DNA of 64,000 bases from a virus. The stretch spans positions 130,145 through 194,144 of IMG/VR virus record IMGVR_UViG_3300042402_002564; one strand, written 5' to 3'. The notes below the pieces were generated by a model. It was not told the DNA's origin, ran no database searches, and was given only the letters and a program-made list of their open reading frames with translations. Position 1 is the first letter of the stretch. Each line of letters begins with the position of its first letter. Position numbers and translations under genes: made by a program. Below are positions 46,701 through 55,677 of this stretch, piece by piece.

Positions 46701-47264
46701 ATGGCAGTCGGAAACGCTTTTAGTAATCAAATACAAAATAGAAACTTTTTATCCTCAGTTGGGTTTAAGTTTACATTAACTAGGGCACGTAAAGTATCAT
46801 TCTTTTCCAATTCCGCAAATGTCCCAGGATTAAGTCTAGGAATTGCCCAACAACCAACATACTTGAAGGATATTGATATTCCTGGTGATAAAATGGTTTT
46901 TGAAGATTTTAATCTAAGATTTATTGTTGATGAAAATCTAGAAAATTATATGCAAATTCAAAACTGGATGAGAGGTCTCGGATATCCAGAATCTTTGAAT
47001 GAAATTTATAGTTTACAAAAACAAGAAACAAATTTAAATACTTCTTTGAACAAGCAAATGAACATCTATTCAGATGGAACTTTGCAAGCACTGAATAGCA
47101 ATAATCGCGTTCAATTTGAAGTTGTATTCAAAGATATGTTCCCATATTCACTATCTGCACTGGAGTTTGATTCAACAAATCCAGATGTCGAATACTTTAC
47201 AGCAGAAGTATCATTCAAGTATACTATTTACAATATATTAGATGCTAGTGGAAATAAACTATGA
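46701..47264 (+). CDS. gp3: gp3-like tail completion protein (tail-tube-type fold)
   Basis: In marine T4-like phages the gene between gp23 and uvsY is usually annotated gp3, which in T4 caps the head-proximal end of the tail tube. The 187-aa length fits (T4 gp3, 176 aa). The sequence has the look of a tube-fold protein: GFKFTLTRARKVSFFSNSAN (21-40), VPGLSLGIAQQPTYLKDIDI (41-60), MVFEDFNLRFIVDENLENY, then a beta C-terminus. The call rests on synteny plus general fold; a tube paralog such as gp48 or gp54 type is possible. It overlaps uvsY by ATGA. Confidence 0.65.
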   Translation: MAVGNAFSNQIQNRNFLSSVGFKFTLTRARKVSFFSNSANVPGLSLGIAQQPTYLKDIDIPGDKMVFEDFNLRFIVDENLENYMQIQNWMRGLGYPESLNEIYSLQKQETNLNTSLNKQMNIYSDGTLQALNSNNRVQFEVVFKDMFPYSLSALEFDSTNPDVEYFTAEVSFKYTIYNILDASGNKL

Positions 47265-47698
47265 TTATTGACCTTGAAATGATTCAAAAAATGTGGGAAG
47301 AAGATTCTAAAATTGACATGGATAATTTGCATACAGAATCTACCAATATCCCAGTTTTACATGCAAAATATTTTGATTTATATAATAACATCATTCTTTT
47401 AAAGAAAAAAGCAGAGCAACAAAGAAAAAATATTAGGCACGAGAGATATGAATATTTTACTGGTAAAGCAGATCCAGATGTTTATATAGAAAATCCATTC
47501 CCTAAAAAAATTAGAGACAAAGATACTTTACAAAAATATCTAGATGCAGATGAGAAATTGTCTCAAGTTAGTTTAAAAATAGACTATTATGAAACCATTA
47601 TAAATTACTTAGAGAGTATTCTTAAAGTAATTCAGAATAGAACTTACCAAATTAAGAATGCCATCGAATTTTTAAAATTCCAGGCAGGTTATGGTTGA
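47261..47698 (+). CDS. uvsY: UvsY recombination mediator
   Basis: Helps load the UvsX recombinase on gp32-coated single-stranded DNA. It is 145 aa versus 137 in T4, highly charged and helical, with the typical start MIIDLEMIQKMWEEDSKIDM and the middle block HERYEYFTGKADPDVYIENP. It overlaps gp3 by 4 nt at its start and uvsW by 8 nt at its end, so the trio is translationally coupled. UvsX itself is not in the window. Confidence 0.93.
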   Translation: MIIDLEMIQKMWEEDSKIDMDNLHTESTNIPVLHAKYFDLYNNIILLKKKAEQQRKNIRHERYEYFTGKADPDVYIENPFPKKIRDKDTLQKYLDADEKLSQVSLKIDYYETIINYLESILKVIQNRTYQIKNAIEFLKFQAGYG

Positions 47699-49163
47699 TA
47701 AATTTGATCTAATAATTTCTAAATCCAACGAAGTTTATTTAAAAATAGAATGTGAACCACACATTGAATATGAACTTCGGGATCACTTTAAATTCGAAGT
47801 ACCGAATGCAAAATTCATGCCTCAATATAGAGGCAGAAATTGGAATGGAGAAATTCATCTATTCGACATGAGAACCAAGCAGCTCTACGTAGGTCTGTTG
47901 GATAGATTAATTTCTTTTTGTAAAAACTATGGATACAATTACAAGTTTGTAGAAAATAAATTCTACGGATTACCCTTTGAAGTAAATGAAGAGATTACTC
48001 TTGAGGGTGTTAAAGGATATATGCAATCTATTTGTTCCCACTCTCCAAGGGATTATCAAATAGATGGAGTATGTGATGCGTTAAAGCATAATCGAAGGCT
48101 ATTGATAAGTCCCACAGCATCAGGCAAATCTCTGATGATTTACTCTCTAGTAAGATACTATGTGAGTAAACACGAAAAAATACTTTTAGTTGTTCCAACG
48201 ACATCTCTTGTAGAGCAAATGTACAAGGATTTTCAGGATTATGGTTGGGATGCTGATTCATATTGTCACCGAATTTATTCTGGTAGAGAAAAGACAAACG
48301 AACATCCTGTTACCATTACTACTTGGCAATCCGTATATAAATTAGAACGTTCATTCTTTGAAGATTATGGTGTAATTATAGGTGATGAGGCTCATTTATT
48401 CAAGAGCAAATCACTTATTGAAATTATGACTAAACTTCATCATGCAAAATATAGATTTGGATTTACAGGAACTTTAGATGGAACTCAAACTCACAAATGG
48501 GTTCTTGAAGGTTTATTTGGACCATCATATAAAGTTACACGAACTGCAGAATTAATGGAAAAGGGACACGTATCCAAATTAGATATTCGTTGTCTTGTGT
48601 TAAAACATACTCCTCAGATTTTTGAGACTTATGAAGATGAAGTTCAATTTATTATATCTCACGAAAAAAGAAATAACTTTATTAAAAACCTTGCTTTAGA
48701 TTTAAAGGGTAATACTCTTATATTATTTTCTAGAGTCGAGACTCATGGACTTCCTTTGTATGAATTAATTAATAAGAACAAAAAAGAAAATCGTAAAGTA
48801 TTTTTTGTCCATGGAGGAATTGATACTGAAGAAAGAGAGCAAGTCAGAGAAATAACAGAACGAGAGAATGATGCAATCATCGTAGCTTCTTATGGTGTAT
48901 TTTCTACTGGAATAAATATTAGAAACCTCCATAATGTTATTTTTGCATCCCCAAGTAAATCCAGAGTTCGCAATCTTCAAAGTATTGGTAGAGTTTTAAG
49001 AAAGGGTAAAAATAAAACAAAAGCAATGCTTTATGATATTTCCGATGATTGCACTCACAAAGCAAGAAAAAATTATACTTTAAATCACCTGATAGAAAGA
49101 ATTAAAATTTATAATGAAGAAAACTTTAACTACGAAATAATTACAATCAATTTAACGCCATGA
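47691..49163 (+). CDS. uvsW: UvsW-type DNA/RNA helicase
   Basis: Superfamily 2 helicase that in T4 unwinds branched DNA and R-loops and shifts replication from origin- to recombination-driven. The 490-aa length matches (T4, about 503). Motifs: Walker A SPTASGKS (about 139-146), DEAH box IIGDEAHLF (about 228-236), and the C-terminal domain with ATGIN-like STGINIRNLHNVIFASPSKS and QSIGRVLRKG (motif VI). The N-terminal about 100 residues form the extra DNA-binding domain. Expressed from the late unit with uvsY, as in T4. Confidence 0.95.
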   Translation: MVDKFDLIISKSNEVYLKIECEPHIEYELRDHFKFEVPNAKFMPQYRGRNWNGEIHLFDMRTKQLYVGLLDRLISFCKNYGYNYKFVENKFYGLPFEVNEEITLEGVKGYMQSICSHSPRDYQIDGVCDALKHNRRLLISPTASGKSLMIYSLVRYYVSKHEKILLVVPTTSLVEQMYKDFQDYGWDADSYCHRIYSGREKTNEHPVTITTWQSVYKLERSFFEDYGVIIGDEAHLFKSKSLIEIMTKLHHAKYRFGFTGTLDGTQTHKWVLEGLFGPSYKVTRTAELMEKGHVSKLDIRCLVLKHTPQIFETYEDEVQFIISHEKRNNFIKNLALDLKGNTLILFSRVETHGLPLYELINKNKKENRKVFFVHGGIDTEEREQVREITERENDAIIVASYGVFSTGINIRNLHNVIFASPSKSRVRNLQSIGRVLRKGKNKTKAMLYDISDDCTHKARKNYTLNHLIERIKIYNEENFNYEIITINLTP

Positions 49164-49561
49164 TGGAAGAAGATTTTTATGCAACAATTAAATTAAAGAA
49201 TGGAGAAGAAATATACGCAAAAGTATCTCCATGCTTTGAAGAAGAAAAAACTTTATTATTAATAACTAATCCGATTACAATATCTGAAGTAAAATCAAGA
49301 TCTGGAATGTCTGGGTATAAATTAGAATCTTGGTTAAAGACTAGTAAAGAAGATATGTTATTAATTAATATGAATGATGTATTAACTATTAGTGAGTCTA
49401 AAGATATTGATATGATTATCATGTATCAAAATTACGTTAGACAATCAAAGGATTACGGTGACGATTATCCTAGTAGAAAAAAGATTAATAGAAAAATGGG
49501 ATATATCTCTAATGTTAATGATGCTAAAGAGATATTAGAAAAGCTCTATAAAAATAGCTAG
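49160..49561 (+). CDS. Sm-like small hypothetical protein, 133 aa
   Basis: A short beta-rich N-terminal domain, ATIKLKNGEEIYAKVSP (about 8-24), LLITNPITI (about 33-41), LESWLKTS and DVLTISES (about 75-82), followed by a charged helical tail. The layout matches three other proteins here (59520, 62347, 62700), suggesting one diverged family with an Sm/LSm-like barrel. The fold is inferred, and function unknown. The ATG overlaps the uvsW stop by 4 nt; a second ATG follows at 49163. Confidence 0.7.
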   Translation: MMEEDFYATIKLKNGEEIYAKVSPCFEEEKTLLLITNPITISEVKSRSGMSGYKLESWLKTSKEDMLLINMNDVLTISESKDIDMIIMYQNYVRQSKDYGDDYPSRKKINRKMGYISNVNDAKEILEKLYKNS

Positions 49562-49619
49562 ATATAATGTTTCAAACCTAACAAAGGTATTTTATCTATA
49601 TTTTGGATCCTTGTCAAGT

Positions 49620-49648
49620 TTGTAGATATTTCATATGGATGGTATAAT
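49620..49648 (+). promoter_or_regulatory. sigma70-type promoter for gp55
   Basis: A -35 TTGTAG (49620-49625), a 17-bp spacer and a perfect -10 TATAAT (49643-49648), preceded by TGG, making an extended -10. The start site would fall near 49655, so the gp55 start must lie downstream of it. Host RNA polymerase could use it early, before late transcription begins. Confidence 0.7.
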
Positions 49649-49676
49649 TGATATACATATTAAATTAGGTATTCTT

Positions 49677-50174
49677 ATGATAACTACAAATGCCATGACA
49701 AAGAGGAAGAGATCGGTTCATTACGTCAATAACAAAGATTTTTTAGCAGCATTAATTGAGTATAAAAAAGCAATTGCTGATGCTGAAGGTAGAGGTGACC
49801 CAAAACCACAAATTACGAATTATCTTGGTGAATGCTTTTTAAAAATTGCAACTCATTTATCATTTAAACCAAATTTTGTCAATTACATCTTTAAGGATGA
49901 TATGATTAGTGATGGTATTGAAAACTGTGTTCAGTACATCCATAATTTCAATCCAGAAAAATCTCAAAACCCTTTTGCATACTTCACTCAGATTATTCAC
50001 TACGCATTTCTGAGACGCATTCAGAAAGAAAAGAAGCAACTGGAAATTAAGAATAAGATTCTTGAAAGAACTGGATATGATGAGGTCTTTTTTGACGACA
50101 ACCATATTGACGGAATGAATTATTCTGACTATAATAGCATCAAGGATAGTATTCACTCTAAAACAAGGTACTGA
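49677..50174 (+). CDS. gp55: gp55 late-transcription sigma factor
   Basis: Phage sigma factor that directs host RNA polymerase to TATAAATA late promoters, in T4 together with gp33 and the gp45 clamp. The protein is 165 aa from the ATG at 49677 (T4 gp55, 185 aa). Typical blocks: NYLGECFLKIATHLSFKPNF (about 42-61) and NPEKSQNPFAYFTQIIHYAF (about 85-104), the sigma region 2-like helices. The open frame extends to an ATG at 49635, but that lies upstream of the predicted transcription start, so 49677 (preceded by AGG) or 49695 is preferred. Overlaps gp47 by one base. Confidence 0.9.
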   Translation: MITTNAMTKRKRSVHYVNNKDFLAALIEYKKAIADAEGRGDPKPQITNYLGECFLKIATHLSFKPNFVNYIFKDDMISDGIENCVQYIHNFNPEKSQNPFAYFTQIIHYAFLRRIQKEKKQLEIKNKILERTGYDEVFFDDNHIDGMNYSDYNSIKDSIHSKTRY

Positions 50175-51214
50175 TGCGTGTAGCAATAATTACAGACCAA
50201 CATTTTGGTGCTCGTAAAAATTCTAAATTATTTCATGATTATTTTTTAAAATTCTATAATGATGTGTTTTTCCCGACGCTGGAACAGTACGGGATTACCA
50301 CTATCATTGATATGGGAGATACTTTTGATAGTCGTAAAGGTATTGACTTTGCCGCTTTGGCATGGGCAAAAGATAATTACTATGATAAACTAGAGTCTTT
50401 GGGGTGTCAGGTTTATACTGTAGTTGGAAATCACACAGCTTATTATAAGAATACCAATCAAGTAAATGCTGTTGATTTATTGTTGAGAGAATATAAAAAC
50501 GTAAGAGTAATATCAGAAGCAGAACATATTAAAATTGGAGAGCAGAATATTTTGTTTATTCCTTGGATAAACTCTGAGAATGAACAAAAAACATATGAAA
50601 TAATTGATAAAAGCAATTCCGAGATTGCAATGGGGCACTTAGAATTGAATGGATTTTCTCCATACAAAGGTCATGTGATGACATCTGGGCATGATAGTGA
50701 AATATTTAATAAATTTACCAGAGTTTTTTCTGGACACTATCATACTAGGTCTAATAATGGAAAAATATATTATCTCGGTAATCCCTACGAGATATATTTA
50801 AACGATTACAATGATACCAGAGGATTTCATTTATTTGATTTGAATTCTTTAGAATTGACTTCAATTAATAATCCATATCGCATGTTCTATTCAGTTTTTT
50901 ATGAGGACAATGATCCACAACTGTTTGATGCGAGAGAATATGAAAACAAAATAGTAAAGTTAATCATAAGAAAAAAATCTGATCCTAAAAAATTCGACAA
51001 ATTTTTAGATAAATTATACGCCGCTAATGTTGCAGAAATTAAAATCGTAGAAAGTTTTAGAATAGATGAAGAGATTCAAATAGATGAATTAGAATCTGAA
51101 GATACTGTATCTTTACTTAACCGATATGTTGAAGATTCTGATGTAATTTTGGATAAAAATATTATTAAAGGAATTATCCAAAATATATACAAAGAGGCAT
51201 GTGAGATGATCTAA
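50174..51214 (+). CDS. gp47: gp47 recombination endonuclease subunit (Mre11-type)
   Basis: Nuclease partner of gp46, needed for DNA end resection, recombination-dependent replication and host DNA degradation. It is 346 aa versus 339 in T4. Phosphoesterase motifs: DQHFG (Asp8, His10), GDTFDSR (about 48-54), GNHTAYY (about 80-86), and FSGHYHTR (about 179-186). All expected metal ligands are present. Its ATG shares one base with the gp55 stop, and it is linked the same way to the DUF3110 gene downstream. Confidence 0.96.
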   Translation: MRVAIITDQHFGARKNSKLFHDYFLKFYNDVFFPTLEQYGITTIIDMGDTFDSRKGIDFAALAWAKDNYYDKLESLGCQVYTVVGNHTAYYKNTNQVNAVDLLLREYKNVRVISEAEHIKIGEQNILFIPWINSENEQKTYEIIDKSNSEIAMGHLELNGFSPYKGHVMTSGHDSEIFNKFTRVFSGHYHTRSNNGKIYYLGNPYEIYLNDYNDTRGFHLFDLNSLELTSINNPYRMFYSVFYEDNDPQLFDAREYENKIVKLIIRKKSDPKKFDKFLDKLYAANVAEIKIVESFRIDEEIQIDELESEDTVSLLNRYVEDSDVILDKNIIKGIIQNIYKEACEMI

Positions 51215-51483
51215 TGTTTATTCTAACAATAGAAGGAAAAGAAGATGAAGGTGCATACTCCGTAGTAAATGAAGATGGAGAACAAATATTGTATCTCTTT
51301 GAACAAGAAGACGATGCAGTTAGATTTGCTATGATGCTAGAAGATATGAATTATCCTTCTATGCATGTTATTGAAATTGATGATGATGTTATTATTAAAA
51401 CATGTGAAATGAATGATTATCAATACGCAATAATTACTGAAAACGATATTGTAATTCCCCCTCAAGAAAATGATCTTATTTGA
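51214..51483 (+). CDS. DUF3110-type small protein between gp47 and gp46
   Basis: An 89-aa acidic protein with EGAYSVVNEDGEQILYLFEQ (about 12-31) then EDDAVRFAMMLEDMNYPSM (about 32-50), a pattern I recognise from DUF3110, a small family known chiefly from cyanobacteria and cyanophages. Function unknown. It is tightly embedded: the ATG overlaps the gp47 stop and the last 14 nt overlap gp46, so it is co-translated with the Mre11/Rad50-like pair. Its presence favours a cyanobacterial host. Confidence 0.75.
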   Translation: MFILTIEGKEDEGAYSVVNEDGEQILYLFEQEDDAVRFAMMLEDMNYPSMHVIEIDDDVIIKTCEMNDYQYAIITENDIVIPPQENDLI

Positions 51484-53179
51484 AAAAATTAAGTATAAAA
51501 ACTTTTTAAGTACTGGCAATCAATTTACTGAAGTATCTTTTACGGGAAGTCCTACTACTTTAATTATTGGTAATAATGGTGCAGGTAAGAGTACCATGTT
51601 GGATGCCCTTACATTTTCTCTATTTGGTAAATCATTTAGAGGAGTAAATAAACCACAACTGGTCAATTCTACTAATGAAAAAGATTGTGTAGTTGAGGTT
51701 GAATTCACAATTGGTTCTAATAAATGGAAGGTTATTCGAGGAATTAAACCTGCTATTTTTGAAATTTATAGAAATGATAAACTACTGAATCAAGATTCTG
51801 CTTCCACTGATCAGCAAAAATGGTTGGAGCAAAATGTTCTTAAAATGAACTATAAGTCATTCACTCAAATTGTTATTTTGGGTAGTAGTAGTTTTGTTCC
51901 TTTTATGCAACTTTCTGCTGCTCATCGCAGAGAAGTCATTGAAGATTTGTTGGATATTAAAATATTTTCATCTATGAATGGTTTAGTGAAAGAAAAAATC
52001 CGTTCAGTAAAAGATGAGATTAAAGTTCTTGAATTAAAACGAGAATCTTTTCAAGATAAAGTTGATATGCAAGAGAGTTTTATCGAAGAACTTGAGAATA
52101 GAGGAAGGGATAATATAAGCAACAATAATCGGAAAATTTCCGATTTGGATAAGGAAATCGAACAGTATTTGAAGGAAAACGAATCTGTAGAAGAACCTCT
52201 TCAAGAACTTATTCGTGAGCAAGATGCTATTGCGGGATATGCAGATAAACTTCGTAAGTTAGGAAACCTTAAAGGAAAAATCTCTCAAAAGGTATCTACA
52301 ATTACTAAAGAGCATAAGTTTTTTACAGAGAATACGGTATGCCCCACCTGCACACAATCAATTGATGAGGAATTTAGGATAAATAAAATTGATGACGCTC
52401 AAAATAAAGCAAAAGAGTTGCAATCTGGTTATAAAGAACTAGAGGAGGCAATTAAAGAGGAAGAGAAACGAGAGTGTCAATTCAATTCTCTATCTAAGGA
52501 GATTTCAAATCTAACGAATGGCATTTCTCAAAACAATATTAAGATTAATGGATTGCGAAGACAAATCAAAAATCTTGAATCTGAAATTCAAACTCTTACC
52601 GAAAACCTTGCAAATCGAAATTCTGAACATGAAAAGTTAGAAGAATATAAAAATAATTTGAATTCTGTACTGAGTGATTTAGATTCTGTAAAGGAAAAAA
52701 TTAATTATTACGATTATATCTACAGTCTCTTAAAAGATGGTGGAGTAAAAACTAAAATTATTAAAAAGTATTTGCCTCTTATTAATCAACAAGTCAATCG
52801 TTATTTACAAATGATGGACTTCTATATTAATTTCCATTTGGATGAAGAATTTTCTGAATCCATTAGATCTCCGATTCATGAAGATTTTTCATATACTTCA
52901 TTTAGTGAAGGTGAAAAAATGAGAATTGATTTGGCTCTTCTTTTTACATGGAGAGAAATCGCTAAAATCAAAAATTCTTTGAATTGTAATATTATAATTT
53001 TTGACGAAACTTTTGATTCCTCTTTAGATGGATTTGGTACAGATGAGTTTTTAAAGATTATTAGGTATGTAATTAAAGACGCAAATGTATTTGTAATCTC
53101 TCATAAAGAAGGTATGCGAGATAAATTTAATAACGTAATTAAATTTGAGAAAATAAAAGGATTTAGTAGGGCAGTTTAA
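51470..53179 (+). CDS. gp46: gp46 recombination endonuclease subunit (Rad50-type)
   Basis: SMC-like ATPase partner of gp47. It is 569 aa versus 560 in T4. Walker A GNNGAGKST at 34-42; long coiled coils on both sides of a zinc hook CPTC (Cys291, Cys294); ABC signature SFSEGEKMR (about 478-486); Walker B IIIFDE with Asp512 and Glu513. All parts for ATP-driven DNA end binding are intact. A terminator follows 13 nt after the stop, ending the gp55-gp47-gp46 unit. Confidence 0.96.
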   Translation: MILFEKIKYKNFLSTGNQFTEVSFTGSPTTLIIGNNGAGKSTMLDALTFSLFGKSFRGVNKPQLVNSTNEKDCVVEVEFTIGSNKWKVIRGIKPAIFEIYRNDKLLNQDSASTDQQKWLEQNVLKMNYKSFTQIVILGSSSFVPFMQLSAAHRREVIEDLLDIKIFSSMNGLVKEKIRSVKDEIKVLELKRESFQDKVDMQESFIEELENRGRDNISNNNRKISDLDKEIEQYLKENESVEEPLQELIREQDAIAGYADKLRKLGNLKGKISQKVSTITKEHKFFTENTVCPTCTQSIDEEFRINKIDDAQNKAKELQSGYKELEEAIKEEEKRECQFNSLSKEISNLTNGISQNNIKINGLRRQIKNLESEIQTLTENLANRNSEHEKLEEYKNNLNSVLSDLDSVKEKINYYDYIYSLLKDGGVKTKIIKKYLPLINQQVNRYLQMMDFYINFHLDEEFSESIRSPIHEDFSYTSFSEGEKMRIDLALLFTWREIAKIKNSLNCNIIIFDETFDSSLDGFGTDEFLKIIRYVIKDANVFVISHKEGMRDKFNNVIKFEKIKGFSRAV

Positions 53180-53192
53180 AGAGTGGCACAGG

Positions 53193-53218
53193 GGTCGTCC
53201 AATGGGCGATCTTTTTTT
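53193..53218 (+). terminator. Rho-independent terminator after gp46
   Basis: Hairpin GGTCGTCC / GGGCGATC with an AAT loop (including G-T pairs) followed by seven T. Confidence 0.85.
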
Positions 53219-53247
53219 GTATTATACGCACATACGACATAAATCAA

Positions 53248-55431
53248 ATGCCTGTCTCTCACGAAATCAAGTCTCAACTTGCCAAATTGCTTGCCACTGA
53301 GGATCTCGTTGTCGAGCATAAAAAAGTTTCTACTGCCTGCTTTAATGTCCACACTCGTGTTCTGACACTTCCTTTGTGGGAAAAAGCAAGCAATCTTGTG
53401 TATGACCTTCTGGTGGGTCACGAAGTTGGTCACGCTCTCTTCACTCCTGATGAGGATTGGACTGAGCAAGTAAAGGTTCCTGCTCAATTTGTAAACATCG
53501 TAGAAGATGCTCGCATTGAGAAGTTGATGAAGCGTAAGTATGCAGGACTTGCTAAAACTTTCTTCAATGGATACAAAGAATTAAACGAGGAAGATTTCTT
53601 CCAGATTGCTGATGATGATATCTCTACTTTTAATCTTGCTGACCGTACCAATCTTTATTTTAAAATTGGTAATTTTGTAAATTTAAAATTCGACTCAGAA
53701 GAGCAAGAAATTATTGACATGATTTCTGCTACTGAAACTTTTGCTGATGTTTTAATTGCAGCGGAAGAACTTTACAAATATTGTAAAAAAGAAAAAGAAC
53801 AAGAACAAAAGATTGCTAACTTTGATTCTCATGAGCAACAAGGAGGTTCTCAATCACCTTCTAATGAAATTATAGAGACTAATAATTCTGATTCTGAACA
53901 AGATGGTGATGGTGATAATTCTCAACCAAAAGAGAATGAAGGAACTGGTGGAAATTCTCAAGGTGAACAAACTCCAATCAAATCTTCTGGGGATGATAAT
54001 GAACCTGAAGTTCGTACTGCTGATTCTCTAGAGGAAAAGATTCGTGATCTTGTTGGGAATGATTCATATGAAAATATGTACGTAGAAGTTCCTCAACTAA
54101 ATTTGGACAGTGTTATTGGTAAAAATTCTGATGTTCATAAAGATATTGATGCATCTTTTGAACATCAACAAAAAATTCACAATGAGCATTCTCAAATGAG
54201 TGGTTATCCCACAATAAATTTATATGAAAATGTTGATCTTGAGTTTAGGAAGTTCAAATCTTCAGCACAGAAAGAAGTCAACTATCTCGTGAAAGAGTTT
54301 GAATGTCGCAAGGCAGCAGACCAGTATGCTCGTGCGTCAACTGCTCGCACTGGTGTTCTTGATACTGCTCGACTTCATACCTACAAATATAACGAAGACC
54401 TTTTCAAGAAGGTTTCTGTAATTCCTGATGGTAAGAATCATGGACTAGTGTTTGTTCTAGACTGGAGTGGATCTATGTCTGATGTGATGGTTGATACTTG
54501 TAAGCAACTATTCAATCTCGTTTGGTTCTGTAAAAAAGTTAATATTCCATTTGAGGTATATGCTTTTACTAACGAGTGGCGTCGAGGGGAGTATGACTAT
54601 GAAACTGGAAAATATATTGCGGTAGACCGTGCTTCGCATTATGAAAAGAAAGAAAATTTATTGGTTGTGGATGAATCTTTCTCCATGATGAATATTCTTA
54701 CCAGTAAAGTTTCTGGTAAGCAGATTGAAAAGCAAATGCTGAATATTTGGAGACTTGCTTGTTGTTTTAAAAATACTTATAGGTCTACGTACACTTATCC
54801 AAATCGTTTGAGTCTTTCTGGAACTCCTTTGAATGAAGCACTGATTTCTCTTCATCAAATCCTTCCAAAATTCCAAAAGGAAAACAAACTCCAGAAAGTT
54901 CAATGTATTGTTTTGACTGATGGTGAGGCAAATCAACTAGTTTGTCATAAAGAAGTGAGGCGACATTGGGAAAAAGAACCATATATGGGAGTTGGACATA
55001 TTAATGCTATGAGTACTTTTTTGCGAGATCGTAAACTTGGCACTACTTACAAGATTGGATATGGGTATCATGAATTTACTGATGTTTTACTTAATAACTT
55101 AAAGGATAAGTTTTCTTCAACAAACTTCATTGGTATTCGTGTCCTTGAGAGTCGTGGTGTTCAAAGATTTATTAGTCTTTATCATCAAATTGGTGATAAC
55201 GATTATGACAAAATTCAAAATGACTGGAAAAAAGTGAAAAGTTTTACCATTACAAAATCTGGATATAATGCTTATTTTGGAATGTCTTCCGCTGCTCTTT
55301 CTCAAGATAGTGAGTTTGATGTTGCAGAATCTGCTACTAAGTCTCAAATCAAATCTGCATTTGTTAAATCTTTGAAGACCAAAAAACTAAATAAAAAAGT
55401 TCTTGGTGAATTCATTTCTTTAGTTGCATGA
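53248..55431 (+). CDS. metalloprotease-like plus VWA protein (cobT-like), 727 aa
   Basis: Partner-type protein of a MoxR AAA+ ATPase. The N-terminal domain has a zinc protease motif HEVGH (His58, Glu59, His62) followed by EDARIE (about 92-97), which may supply a third ligand. A Gln/Glu/Ser-rich low-complexity linker covers about 190-260. The C-terminal von Willebrand A domain (about 397-600) has the metal-binding motif DWSGS (Asp405, Ser407, Ser409) and LTDGE near 557. In cyanophages this gene is linked to cobalamin synthesis by name (cobT) because of its neighbour cobS, but the HExxH and VWA layout also fits a general MoxR-VWA remodelling pair. Which is true here is open. Confidence 0.85.
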   Translation: MPVSHEIKSQLAKLLATEDLVVEHKKVSTACFNVHTRVLTLPLWEKASNLVYDLLVGHEVGHALFTPDEDWTEQVKVPAQFVNIVEDARIEKLMKRKYAGLAKTFFNGYKELNEEDFFQIADDDISTFNLADRTNLYFKIGNFVNLKFDSEEQEIIDMISATETFADVLIAAEELYKYCKKEKEQEQKIANFDSHEQQGGSQSPSNEIIETNNSDSEQDGDGDNSQPKENEGTGGNSQGEQTPIKSSGDDNEPEVRTADSLEEKIRDLVGNDSYENMYVEVPQLNLDSVIGKNSDVHKDIDASFEHQQKIHNEHSQMSGYPTINLYENVDLEFRKFKSSAQKEVNYLVKEFECRKAADQYARASTARTGVLDTARLHTYKYNEDLFKKVSVIPDGKNHGLVFVLDWSGSMSDVMVDTCKQLFNLVWFCKKVNIPFEVYAFTNEWRRGEYDYETGKYIAVDRASHYEKKENLLVVDESFSMMNILTSKVSGKQIEKQMLNIWRLACCFKNTYRSTYTYPNRLSLSGTPLNEALISLHQILPKFQKENKLQKVQCIVLTDGEANQLVCHKEVRRHWEKEPYMGVGHINAMSTFLRDRKLGTTYKIGYGYHEFTDVLLNNLKDKFSSTNFIGIRVLESRGVQRFISLYHQIGDNDYDKIQNDWKKVKSFTITKSGYNAYFGMSSAALSQDSEFDVAESATKSQIKSAFVKSLKTKKLNKKVLGEFISLVA

Positions 55432-55613
55432 AACAAAAATTTCCACTTGAACATCTAGTCAAATATGACACTAAAGAAGTGTTAGTAATTTGTGATAGTG
55501 CAATTACTGCTATGGGTATTCCTGCTATTGTAAAAAAATACTATCCAGGATATACGGGCAAAATTGTGAGTAGAGATTACTTTGAAAAATTTAAGAGCCA
55601 GTTGGCGAACTGA
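55428..55613 (+). CDS. small hypothetical protein, 61 aa
   Basis: I do not recognise this protein. It begins MKQKFPLEHLVKYDTKEVLV and has an ICDSAITAMGIPAIVKKYYP core, a possible small alpha/beta fold, with a basic end. Its ATG overlaps the stop of the VWA gene (ATGA), so it is translated with that gene. Sixty-four bases separate it from the cobS-like gene, with a TATAAT at 55647-55652 but no good -35. By position it may assist the VWA/AAA+ pair. Confidence 0.6.
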   Translation: MKQKFPLEHLVKYDTKEVLVICDSAITAMGIPAIVKKYYPGYTGKIVSRDYFEKFKSQLAN

Positions 55614-55677
55614 CCACTGAGAACCTTTCAGAACCAATTTTACCCTTATAATTATTGAGTTGAACAAACACATCGTT

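Noticed and set aside
49561-49610. Weak hairpin ACCT-aacaa-AGGT followed by T-rich bases as a terminator before gp55
   Set aside because: Only four base pairs and a broken T tract; insufficient to call.
55641-55660. TATAAT at 55647 as a promoter for the cobS-like gene
   Set aside because: No acceptable -35 at 16-18 bp and no extended -10. It may work but cannot be supported.
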